In this document: positions 1 to 4,944 of the stretch, one piece after another
Layout: each line of letters starts with the position of its first letter
Numbering within the stretch: the first letter of the stretch is position 1
From: JAVVFH01 sp032250585
Lineage (GTDB): Bacteria > Pseudomonadota > Gammaproteobacteria > Xanthomonadales > SZUA-36
Length of the DNA: 6,771 bases
NCBI GenBank assembly: GCA_032250585.1
Contig: JAVVFH010000191.1
Location: 1-6,771, forward strand
Direction: 5' to 3'
Position numbers and translations under genes: made by a program
Notes under the pieces: model-generated
Told to the model about the DNA's origin: nothing
Seen by the model: only the letters and a program-made list of their open reading frames with translations
Databases searched by the model: none

Positions 1-1
1 G

Positions 2-51
2 GCCGATTTGCTCCGCTACCGAGCCATGCTGATGACCGTCCGCGATCGGGT
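2..51 (+). pseudogene. Possible 3' remnant of a gene interrupted by the IS
   Basis: The 50 bases left of the IS repeat read openly in one frame as ADLLRYRAMLMTVRDRV. The spacing of Tyr, Met-Leu and Val-Arg-Asp-Arg recalls the C-terminal helix of some metallo-beta-lactamase-fold hydrolases, but 17 residues cannot prove it. The reading frame runs into the IS and continues to a stop near 205 with no family resemblance. Rejoining the left flank to the sequence right of the IS gives only a few more codons before a stop, so any gene here was either broken with loss of sequence or never continued past this point. The call is an inference and could be chance. Confidence 0.2.
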
Positions 52-68
52 AGAGCCGTGTGCGCTGT
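52..68 (+). repeat. Left terminal inverted repeat of the IS
   Basis: AGAGCCGTGTGCGCTGT is the reverse complement of 2007-2023 except at one base (G58). Beyond it the two ends lose direct alignment. A TGTAGCG, present just inside the right repeat, recurs at the left only after about 25 extra bases (near 93-99), followed by ATTTTC as on the right. The left end may therefore have gained a short insertion. Confidence 0.7.
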
Positions 69-120
69 TCCACAGCCCGCATCAACAGTGGCCTGTAGCG
101 CAGCAAGAATTTTCTTTACC

Positions 121-141
121 CCAAAAAACCCGCGTTTTTGG
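121..141. other. A/T-armed hairpin near the left IS end, possible transcription block
   Basis: CCAAAAA at 121-127 pairs with TTTTTGG at 135-141 around a 7-base loop (ACCCGCG). On either strand the second arm gives a run of U. The stem has only two G-C pairs and is a weak terminator on paper, but its place just inside the IS end would suit a barrier to transcription from outside. That role is inferred. Confidence 0.3.
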
Positions 142-243
142 TACCCGAGGGCCGGTTTTCGGCACCGTGGCGGGATTTTCACCCCAACAGGTCAACAAGG
201 GGTAGAAAAAATGAGAAAAACACAATTAAAACAATTGGATGGG

Positions 244-273
244 TGGATATAAAGGGCTGCCATAGAGTATAAT
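244..273 (+). promoter_or_regulatory. Transposase promoter
   Basis: A perfect -10 box TATAAT lies at 268-273, with TGGATA (4 of 6) at 244-249 as the -35 and an 18-base spacer. Transcription would begin near 280, about 36 bases before the transposase start codon and downstream of the left arm of the 255-265/314-324 repeat. Confidence 0.5.
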
Positions 274-324
274 TCGTTCATCACAAACAGAACTATAGCC
301 CCCGAAGGAGCCCCTATGGCAGCC
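255..324 (+). promoter_or_regulatory. Inverted repeat that would mask the transposase start codon in read-through RNA
   Basis: GGCTGCCATAG at 255-265 is the exact reverse complement of CTATGGCAGCC at 314-324, which contains the ATG at 316-318. The Shine-Dalgarno AAGGAG at 305-310 lies in the loop beside the stem. RNA begun at the element's own promoter starts near 280 and lacks the left arm, so it cannot form the stem; RNA reading in from outside carries both arms. IS10 and IS50 are known to block translation of read-through transposase mRNA in this way. The function here is inferred from the layout. Confidence 0.5.
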
Positions 325-1800
325 GCAAACCTGAACCTGTTTTCCTGGCAGGATGTCGACGCGTTACCGGACCTGCGCCGCTTGGCGCTGGTGATTGAGT
401 ATCTCCCGGATGAAGAAATAATTAAAGCCCTGGAGGAAAAACGCGGACGCGGGCGCAACGACTATCCGGTGCCGGCCCTGTGGCGGGCCCTGCTGGCGGG
501 CATCGTCTTGCAGCACCGCTCCATTGAGTCGCTGTTGCGGGAGTTGCGCCGCAACCCGGCGCTGCTCGATCTGTGCGGCTTCAACCCCCTGCCGCGACAG
601 GGCAAACCGGTCGCCACGCTGCAGCGCCATCCACAGAGCGGCCAACTGGCCGTGGTCCATACCGCCCAGAAAGAACAGGATCCGGTTCCCAGCCATTGGA
701 ACTTCTATCGCTTCCTCGGCAATGTCATCGCCCTGGAGCAACAACAGGGCCTGATCGGTGCCATGATCCAGACCCTGCGCCAGCAACTGATGCAGGCGCG
801 GCCGGATTTTGGCCGCCATCTGGGCTACGACGGCAAGGCGATCGAGAGCCACAGCACCGGTCGGGTCAATCGCAAAACGGGCCAGACCTCCGATCCGGAC
901 GCCGACTGGGGCAAGCACGAAACCCGCGGCATCGACCGCAAGACCGGCCAAGCCTGGAACAAAGTCAAAAGCTGGTTTGGCTACGGCCTGCACTTGATCG
1001 CCGATACCCGCTACGAAATCCCTGTCGCCTGCCACCTGACGCCGGCTTCGCATTCCGAAGCGGTCGAGCTGGAGCGGATGCTCGATGAGTTGTATGAACA
1101 GACCCCGTCGCTGGCCGAGCGCTGCCGGGACTTCAGTGCCGACCGCGGACTCGACAGCGGCGCGTTGAAGGCCAGGCTCTGGGATGCGCACCACATCCGC
1201 CCGCTGATTGACACGCGCGAGCTGTGGCGGGAAGAAAAGCAGATGCCGGATTACGACCCCGCCAAGCCCATCACCCGCGCCCTGGATCCGGCGCGCGTCG
1301 ACAACATCATCCACACGGAAAAGGGCCAGGTGCTGTGCCGCTGCCCCCACAGCGGCGAGCAGCGCGATCTGGCCTTCCAGGGCTTCGAGGCCGACCGCAA
1401 CACCTTAAAGTACCGCTGCCCGGCGGCGGCCTACGGACTGGACTGCGCTGGTCGCGAGACCTGTCATCGCAACGCCGGCGTGCGCCCCGGCGATTATGGG
1501 CGCATCGTGCGCATCGACATCACCGAACAGGACCGGCGCATCTTCACACCCACCCCCCACGGCAGCCCGTCCTGGCGCCGCGGCTACAATCGTCGTAGCG
1601 CCCTGGAGCGCATCAACAACCGCATCGACCACAGCTTTGGCTTCGAGGAGCACTTCATTCGCGGCCAAAGCAACATGACGGCGCGGGTCGGACTGGCGCT
1701 GGCGGTGATGATGGCCCTGGCATTGGGGCACGTGAAGCAGGGGCGCGAAGGACAGATGCGTTCGCTGGTCAAACCGATTCCGGCTGCTGCCAGCGGCTAA
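316..1800 (+). CDS. IS transposase, DDE family
   Basis: This 494-residue protein should cut and join the IS ends by metal-dependent DDE chemistry. Residues about 45-90 resemble the N-terminal domain common in IS5/IS1182-type enzymes (DUF772-like: RGRGRNDYPVPALWRALLAG, then a helix pair). The likely catalytic residues are D172 in YDGK, D276 in SADRG and E431 in the Y-x2-R-x3-E signature YNRRSALE. Between the second D and the E is a Cys-rich insert (C341, C343, C368, C377, C383) that may bind a metal, as in IS1182-like enzymes. A hydrophobic stretch follows at about 456-471. The ATG is set by AAGGAG at 305-310, five bases upstream. There is no frameshift or internal stop, so the gene looks intact. 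The long reading frame on the opposite strand is a shadow. The exact IS family would need comparison with a transposase collection. Confidence 0.9.
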   Translation: MAAANLNLFSWQDVDALPDLRRLALVIEYLPDEEIIKALEEKRGRGRNDYPVPALWRALLAGIVLQHRSIESLLRELRRNPALLDLCGFNPLPRQGKPVATLQRHPQSGQLAVVHTAQKEQDPVPSHWNFYRFLGNVIALEQQQGLIGAMIQTLRQQLMQARPDFGRHLGYDGKAIESHSTGRVNRKTGQTSDPDADWGKHETRGIDRKTGQAWNKVKSWFGYGLHLIADTRYEIPVACHLTPASHSEAVELERMLDELYEQTPSLAERCRDFSADRGLDSGALKARLWDAHHIRPLIDTRELWREEKQMPDYDPAKPITRALDPARVDNIIHTEKGQVLCRCPHSGEQRDLAFQGFEADRNTLKYRCPAAAYGLDCAGRETCHRNAGVRPGDYGRIVRIDITEQDRRIFTPTPHGSPSWRRGYNRRSALERINNRIDHSFGFEEHFIRGQSNMTARVGLALAVMMALALGHVKQGREGQMRSLVKPIPAAASG

Positions 1801-1952
1801 ACGCACGCACTACCTCCGAATCACCTCCCCATCTATCGGTTTACAAGGAACTGAGGCCTTCCCGCGCCTCGAAGCGCCCCTTTGCCCGATGGTTGAGTCC
1901 ATTTTGACCCGTGCATCGCGCTCGGAAGAGAGATCGTGACCATAAAGAGTAG

Positions 1953-1976
1953 ATTGGCCTCAGGCTGTCGGCCAAT
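1953..1976 (+). terminator. Hairpin in the right IS end, possible weak transposase terminator
   Basis: ATTGGCC at 1953-1959 pairs with GGCCAAT at 1970-1976 around a 10-base loop and is followed by ATTTAA. The stem is perfect, but the loop is long and the U run short, so termination would be partial. It lies about 150 bases after the transposase stop and before the rpsT promoter. The rest of 1801-2006 shows no other recognisable feature. Confidence 0.3.
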
Positions 1977-2006
1977 ATTTAACCGGTTGGCTGCGTGAAA
2001 ATCGCT

Positions 2007-2023
2007 ACAGCGCACATGGCTCT
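2007..2023 (-). repeat. Right terminal inverted repeat of the IS
   Basis: Read on the minus strand this is AGAGCCATGTGCGCTGT, matching the left end at 16 of 17 positions. It defines the IS right boundary, beyond which TACAGAGC begins the host sequence before rpsT. Confidence 0.7.
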
Positions 2024-2036
2024 TACAGAGCAATTA

Positions 2037-2065
2037 TTGACCTTTACGGATAAAAATATGACAAT
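2037..2065 (+). promoter_or_regulatory. rpsT promoter
   Basis: TTGACC at 2037-2042 (5 of 6) and GACAAT at 2060-2065 (4 of 6) have the ideal 17-base spacing. Transcription would start near 2072, giving a leader of about 35 bases. The -35 box starts 13 bases past the IS end, so the core promoter is host sequence, but anything further upstream, such as an UP element or activator site, has been replaced by IS DNA. Confidence 0.5.
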
Positions 2066-2106
2066 ACGCGGCTTGATGTTTGAATTTTCGTTTCTGGAGA
2101 AATACC

Positions 2107-2367
2107 TTGGCTAACAGTTTATCAGCTCGTAAACGGGCCCGTCAGTCAGAGCGCAGGCGCCTGCGCAATGCCAGCGCGCGTTCACACGTTCGCACGGCCG
2201 TCAAAAGCGTGTTGCGGGCCATAGAAAAAGGCGACAAAGCCGAAGCCGAAGCCGCCTACAAGGCCGCTGTTCCGGCCATCGACCGCTCCGTGGCCAAAGG
2301 CATCATGCCCGTCAACAAGGCCGCTCGACACAAATCACGCCTGAACCGCCACATTCGCGACATGTAA
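2107..2367 (+). CDS. rpsT: 30S ribosomal protein S20
   Basis: This 86-residue, strongly basic protein binds 16S rRNA and helps assemble the small ribosomal subunit. It begins MANSLSARKRARQSERRRLR and ends with KAARHKSRLNRHIRDM; both the N-terminal Lys/Arg block and the NKAA-x-H-K-SRL element are family signatures, and the length matches S20. I place the start at TTG 2107 because it gives the conserved MANS-type beginning and lies six bases after GGAGA (2096-2100). The in-frame TTG at 2080 would add nine residues foreign to the family. E. coli rpsT also starts with UUG, and translation of it is feedback-controlled by S20, so the rare start may serve the same control here. The gene is monocistronic, with its own promoter and terminator, and converges on obgE. 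Confidence 0.95.
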   Translation: MANSLSARKRARQSERRRLRNASARSHVRTAVKSVLRAIEKGDKAEAEAAYKAAVPAIDRSVAKGIMPVNKAARHKSRLNRHIRDM

Positions 2368-2370
2368 AAA

Positions 2371-2395
2371 TCGCGGCCCTGCCGGGCTCACGCGA
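2371..2395 (+). other. Stem-loop just after the rpsT stop codon
   Basis: TCGCG (2371-2375) pairs with CGCGA (2391-2395), and inside it GCCC (2376-2379) pairs with GGGC (2384-2387), leaving a three-base bulge. It starts three bases after the stop codon and has no U run, so it is not a terminator itself. It may shield the mRNA 3' end or be chance in GC-rich DNA. Confidence 0.3.
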
Positions 2396-2407
2396 TAAGC
2401 TCGAATC

Positions 2408-2428
2408 CCCCGCCGAACGCGGGGTTTT
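2408..2428 (+). terminator. Rho-independent terminator of rpsT
   Basis: CCCCGC at 2408-2413 pairs with GCGGGG at 2419-2424 around CGAAC and is followed by TTTT at 2425-2428. It lies 40 bases after the rpsT stop. The converging obgE message would meet the same stem on the other strand, but without a good U run. Confidence 0.8.
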
Positions 2429-2476
2429 CATATCCAGAAAAAGCATTGCGGGCCGGGATTGGTTTGCGTTCGCCGC

Positions 2477-3544
2477 TCATGCCTCGTCCGCAAGCGCCGC
2501 CGGCTCGGCGGCCACCGCAACCGCCTCTTCTTCCGCCAGTCGTTCCAATGCGGTAGACACGCGCTGCATCAGTTCGTCGGTTCCACTCTTGGTGGCCGAA
2601 GAAATCAGCATCCAGGGTGCCGTCCAGTCCAGCTCTGCGACAGCTTGCTCTGCTTTTGTGCGTGCTTCGTCCGGCGGCAACAGGTCGGCCTTGGTGAACA
2701 CCAGCCAGCGCGGCTTGTCGAGCAGACCCGGATCAAATTTTTCCAGTTCGAGCTCCAATTGCCGAACCTGCACAGGCAGCTCCGCCCCAGGCTCCAACGG
2801 CACGAGGTCGACGAGGTGCAGCAACAAACGTGTGCGCTGCAGGTGTTTCAGAAACTGGATGCCCAGGCCGGTGCCCTCCGCGGCGCCCTCGATCAGGCCG
2901 GGGATGTCCGCGATAACGAAACTGCGGTCCACATCGATGCGGACAACCCCGAGGTTTGGATACAGGGTCGTAAAGGGATAGTCAGCCACCTTTGGCCGGG
3001 CCGCCGACACGGTACTGATCAAGGTGGACTTGCCTGCGTTCGGGAAACCGAGCAAGCCCACGTCCGCGAGAACCTTGAGCTCCAACTGCAGGTTGAAGGC
3101 CTCGCCTGGCGCGCCCGGAACGGTGCGCCTCGGCGCGCGATTCGTGGACGTCTTGAAGTGCACATTGCCGAGCCCGCCGCGCCCGCCTTTGGCCACCAAC
3201 AACCGCTGTTCGTGCTCGGTAACCTCACCCACCCGGAAATCACTGTCGGCGTCGATAACAATCGTGCCCAACGGCACGCGCACCACCAGGTCCTCGCCGC
3301 TTTTTCCGGTCATCTTGCGCCCGGCACCGCCCTGCCCGTCTTGAGCCTTGTATTTTCTCGAGTGGCGAAAATCCACCAGCGTGTTAAGACCGGAGTCGCC
3401 CTCCAGGTAAATGCTGCCGCCGCAGCCACCGTCGCCACCGTCCGGGCCTCCGAAAGGAATGAATTTCTCACGCCGAAAGGATGCGGAGCCGTTCCCGCCC
3501 TTGCCGGCTTGCACGAAAATCGTGGCTTCATCAACAAATTTCAT
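2477..3544 (-). CDS. obgE: Obg-family GTPase (ObgE/CgtA), 50S ribosome assembly
   Basis: This essential GTPase associates with the 50S subunit late in assembly and links growth to nucleotide state; it acts in the cytoplasm. The 355-residue product is of normal length without a long C-terminal extension. The glycine-rich Obg fold covers residues 1-158 (MKFVDEATIFV, GGPDGGDGG). The G domain follows: G1 GFPNAGKS at 166-173, switch I YPFTT at 189-193, G3 DIPGLIEGA from 213, G4 TKAD at 284-287, and G5 SSA at 315-317. G4 has Thr where NKxD is usual. The last 20 residues are Ala/Glu-rich and low in complexity. The ATG is fixed by the conserved MKFVDEA; the ribosome site before it (GAGGG, about 12 bases away) is weak. 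It lies downstream of rplU-rpmA but is cut off from them by a terminator. Confidence 0.97.
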   Translation of the reverse strand: MKFVDEATIFVQAGKGGNGSASFRREKFIPFGGPDGGDGGCGGSIYLEGDSGLNTLVDFRHSRKYKAQDGQGGAGRKMTGKSGEDLVVRVPLGTIVIDADSDFRVGEVTEHEQRLLVAKGGRGGLGNVHFKTSTNRAPRRTVPGAPGEAFNLQLELKVLADVGLLGFPNAGKSTLISTVSAARPKVADYPFTTLYPNLGVVRIDVDRSFVIADIPGLIEGAAEGTGLGIQFLKHLQRTRLLLHLVDLVPLEPGAELPVQVRQLELELEKFDPGLLDKPRWLVFTKADLLPPDEARTKAEQAVAELDWTAPWMLISSATKSGTDELMQRVSTALERLAEEEAVAVAAEPAALADEA

Positions 3545-3571
3545 CGTTCTGTTTCGCCCTCAGTCGCGTTC

Positions 3572-3601
3572 ATTGTTCCGCGAAGTTCGTGAAAAACGCA
3601 A
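3572..3601 (-). promoter_or_regulatory. Candidate obgE promoter
   Basis: On the minus strand TTGCGT (complement of 3596-3601) and AACAAT (complement of 3572-3577) stand 18 bases apart, in the space between the terminator and obgE. Both boxes are only partial matches. A promoter is expected here because the terminator upstream would otherwise leave obgE dependent on read-through. Confidence 0.25.
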
Positions 3602-3648
3602 GGTCACGCGCACCGTGCTCCGCGCCGGATTTCCGGCATCCATCCAAC

Positions 3649-3678
3649 AAAAAAACCCCGCCGGGGCGGGGTTTTTTT
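3649..3678 (-). terminator. Strong symmetrical terminator after rplU-rpmA
   Basis: CCCCGC at 3656-3661 pairs with GCGGGG at 3666-3671 around a 4-base loop, flanked by seven A (3649-3655) and seven T (3672-3678). It reads as an intrinsic terminator on both strands. On the minus strand it ends the rplU-rpmA transcript and separates it from obgE. On the plus strand no gene needs it. Confidence 0.85.
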
Positions 3679-3681
3679 AAT

Positions 3682-3840
3682 CCCGGAAAGCCCATCAGAA
3701 GGCGCGATGCTCGCAAAGAGATTTGGATTCACAAGGGATTTTCTGATGGAGCGCAATACCGGGCTGTATTGCCGACTGAAGAAAATTTCTTGTGGATTCA
3801 AAGATCGAGCGAGGTCGCGTCTCCTGATGGACTTTCCGGG
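3682..3840. repeat. 159-bp imperfect palindrome with TTAA at both borders (MITE-like)
   Basis: The left arm (3682-3744) and the reverse complement of the right arm (3780-3840) align at roughly three quarters of positions, with a small gap region in the middle. Both arms start with CCCGGAAAG, followed at once by CCCATCAG on the left and TCCATCAG on the right. The centre is a perfect 7-bp hairpin, GCAATAC (3753-3759) and GTATTGC (3766-3772). TTAA occurs on both sides (3677-3680 and 3841-3844, with one extra T on the left), which could be a target duplication. No protein is encoded. On the minus strand it begins 19 bases after the rpmA stop and ends just before the terminator, so it is carried in the 3' untranslated end of the rplU-rpmA message. 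It may be a non-autonomous transposable element or a regulatory repeat family; one copy cannot decide. Confidence 0.65.
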
Positions 3841-3859
3841 TTAATACCTGGCCGAATGT

Positions 3860-4117
3860 TCAGGCCGACTTCACGCTCACGAACTTGCGCTTGGGAAAAC
3901 CTTTGTTCTCGAAGGTTACGGTGCCGTCCGTCAGTGCGAACAGCGTGTGGTCACGCCCCACACCGACGTTGTCACCAGGGCGGACCCGGGTGCCGCGCTG
4001 GCGAATGATGATGTTGCCGGCCACGACGGATTCACCACCGTATCGTTTTACACCCAGGTATTTAGGGTTCGAATCGCGGCCATTGCGGGTACTGCCGCCT
4101 GCTTTTTTATGTGCCAT
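3860..4117 (-). CDS. rpmA: 50S ribosomal protein L27
   Basis: L27 lies near the peptidyl transferase centre of the 50S subunit, where its N-terminal tail reaches toward the tRNA ends. The 85-residue product has the full signature: MAHKKAGGSTRNGRDS at the start, then PKYLGVKRYGGE and GNIIIRQRGT. The N-terminus begins directly with MAHKKAGG, without the cleaved leader found in Firmicutes. Start and length match the family exactly. It follows rplU by 47 bases and is surely co-transcribed. Its stop codon is followed after 19 bases by the long palindrome and then the terminator. Confidence 0.97.
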   Translation of the reverse strand: MAHKKAGGSTRNGRDSNPKYLGVKRYGGESVVAGNIIIRQRGTRVRPGDNVGVGRDHTLFALTDGTVTFENKGFPKRKFVSVKSA

Positions 4118-4164
4118 GAGTCAATATCTCCTGATCGATGTCTGTTGAGTAGGCGAACCTGCAG

Positions 4165-4476
4165 TCAGGCGTCGATGCCGGTAATTTCAATCTGCGTGAA
4201 AGATTGGCGATGGCCCATCTTCTTCTCGTGATGCTTACGACGTTTGAACTTGATGATCCTGATCTTTTTGCCGCGGCCCTGTTCCAGCACGGTGGCGGTC
4301 ACTTTCCCGCCCTCGAGATACGGAGCACCAACTTTTACGTCTTCGCCTTCACCGACCATCAGCACCTGATCGAGTTCAACCGTGGCGCCCTCTTCGGCGT
4401 CAATTTTTTCGACCTTGATGATGTCGCCGGTGCTCGCGCGGTATTGCTTGCCGCCGGTTTTAAATACTGCGTACAT
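4165..4476 (-). CDS. rplU: 50S ribosomal protein L21
   Basis: L21 binds 23S rRNA in the large subunit together with L20. The 103-residue product is full length: MYAVFKTGGKQYRAS at the start, GAPYLEGGKVTATVL in the middle, and the basic KFKRRKHHEKKMGHRQ segment that contacts rRNA at about 77-92. The ATG at 4476 is preceded by GGAG about ten bases upstream on the minus strand. It is the first gene of the rplU-rpmA operon. In many gammaproteobacteria ispB is the divergent neighbour; here it is uvrA. Confidence 0.97.
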   Translation of the reverse strand: MYAVFKTGGKQYRASTGDIIKVEKIDAEEGATVELDQVLMVGEGEDVKVGAPYLEGGKVTATVLEQGRGKKIRIIKFKRRKHHEKKMGHRQSFTQIEITGIDA

Positions 4477-4520
4477 GGGTTTTCAGCTCCGTGGAAGAAC
4501 GGCCCTACAAAAGGGCGGAA

Positions 4521-4549
4521 ATGTTAGCGGTTTTGTCCGTTCCGGTCAA
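4521..4549 (-). promoter_or_regulatory. rplU-rpmA promoter
   Basis: On the minus strand TTGACC (complement of 4544-4549) and TAACAT (complement of 4521-4526) are 17 bases apart, giving 5 of 6 and 4 of 6 matches. Transcription would start near 4514 with a leader of about 38 bases before rplU. The -35 box sits inside one arm of a 9-bp inverted repeat (4542-4550 and 4595-4603, CCGGTCAAG and its complement) and abuts a tandem repeat. Confidence 0.55.
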
Positions 4550-4572
4550 GTTTGGAATCTCAGTTTGGAATC
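4549..4572. repeat. Short tandem repeat upstream of the rplU -35 box
   Basis: AGTTTGGAATC occurs at 4549-4559 and again at 4562-4572, a period of 13 bases. Viewed from rplU the two copies lie directly upstream of, and touch, the -35 box, where an UP element or a regulator site would be. No known binding motif is recognised. Confidence 0.5.
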
Positions 4573-4880
4573 GCAGGAAACAGGTCCGAACTGCCTTGAC
4601 CGGGTCGCAGTATCAACAGGTGCGGCGCCAGGGGCCGCCCTGCCCGTCGCCTTACCCGCTTATTGTACACCTTGTTGGCCGCCCGCCCCTGCAAGCTGAC
4701 GGTCTCGTTGTAAATTCCGCGGCTCGAGCCACCGGCCTCGCCGTAAGCACCTTCCCAACTGCGGCGTCTGAAAGCCGCGCCAGGCAATGGCCGTCACCGT
4801 CCACCTCATCGGTCGCCACTGGTGTCGATCATGCCCGGCAGCACGCCGAACGGTGACGGAAAAACAATTCCACGCTGCTT
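4573..4880. other. Intergenic stretch between the rplU and uvrA promoters
   Basis: No gene is supported in these roughly 300 bases; reading frames on both strands lack family resemblance. It holds a 10-bp perfect inverted repeat, CCGTCACCGT at 4791-4800 and its complement at 4850-4859, 49 bases apart. It also has a TACAAT on the minus strand (complement of 4662-4667) that could be a second, weaker -10 box for rplU, though no well-spaced -35 was seen. Nothing else is recognised. Confidence 0.4.
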
Positions 4881-4910
4881 TTGGCAGCACCTCGTTTTGG
4901 AGCGTATAGT
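4881..4910 (+). promoter_or_regulatory. uvrA promoter
   Basis: TTGGCA at 4881-4886 and TATAGT at 4905-4910 (each 5 of 6) are 18 bases apart. Transcription would start near 4917, leaving a leader of about 28 bases. The -35 box is inside a small hairpin, GCTGC at 4874-4878 with GCAGC at 4884-4888. No CTGT-N8-ACAG LexA box of the E. coli type is visible, so SOS control is not supported by sequence. Confidence 0.5.
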
Positions 4911-4944
4911 AGTTGGTTTGGATGCGCGAACGACCTCGACACCC

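Larger units (their letters stand above)
52..2023 (+). mobile_element. Complete insertion sequence with a DDE transposase (IS4/IS5/IS1182-like)
   Basis: This is a self-contained element of about 1972 bp. It is bounded by a 17-bp inverted repeat pair (52-68 and 2007-2023, one mismatch) and carries a single full-length transposase. The left non-coding end is about 260 bp and the right end about 205 bp, both long for an IS. The left end holds an A/T-armed hairpin (121-141), the transposase promoter and a start-codon-masking repeat. The right end has a GC-rich hairpin (1953-1976). No convincing target duplication is visible; at most T or TA is shared at the two junctions. The exact ends are therefore inferred from the repeats. 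The element sits just upstream of rpsT and reads in the same direction. Confidence 0.8.

Noticed and set aside
364..1350. Long minus-strand reading frame of 328 codons
   Set aside because: It is antisense to the transposase in GC-rich DNA, has no recognisable family, and the plus-strand gene has clear catalytic motifs and a ribosome site.
2459..3592. Plus-strand reading frame of 377 codons
   Set aside because: It lies opposite obgE, whose protein is unmistakable, and has no coherent domain or plausible start.
3481..4008. Plus-strand reading frame of 175 codons across the palindrome
   Set aside because: It runs through a terminator hairpin and antisense into rpmA; its product resembles nothing.
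4491..4856. Plus-strand reading frame of 121 codons in the rplU-uvrA gap
   Set aside because: It overlaps the rplU promoter, has no family resemblance and no convincing ribosome site, and frames of this length arise by chance in GC-rich DNA.
4911..4944. LexA (SOS) box before uvrA
   Set aside because: No CTGT-N8-ACAG pattern was found by eye between the uvrA promoter and the start, nor in the upstream gap.
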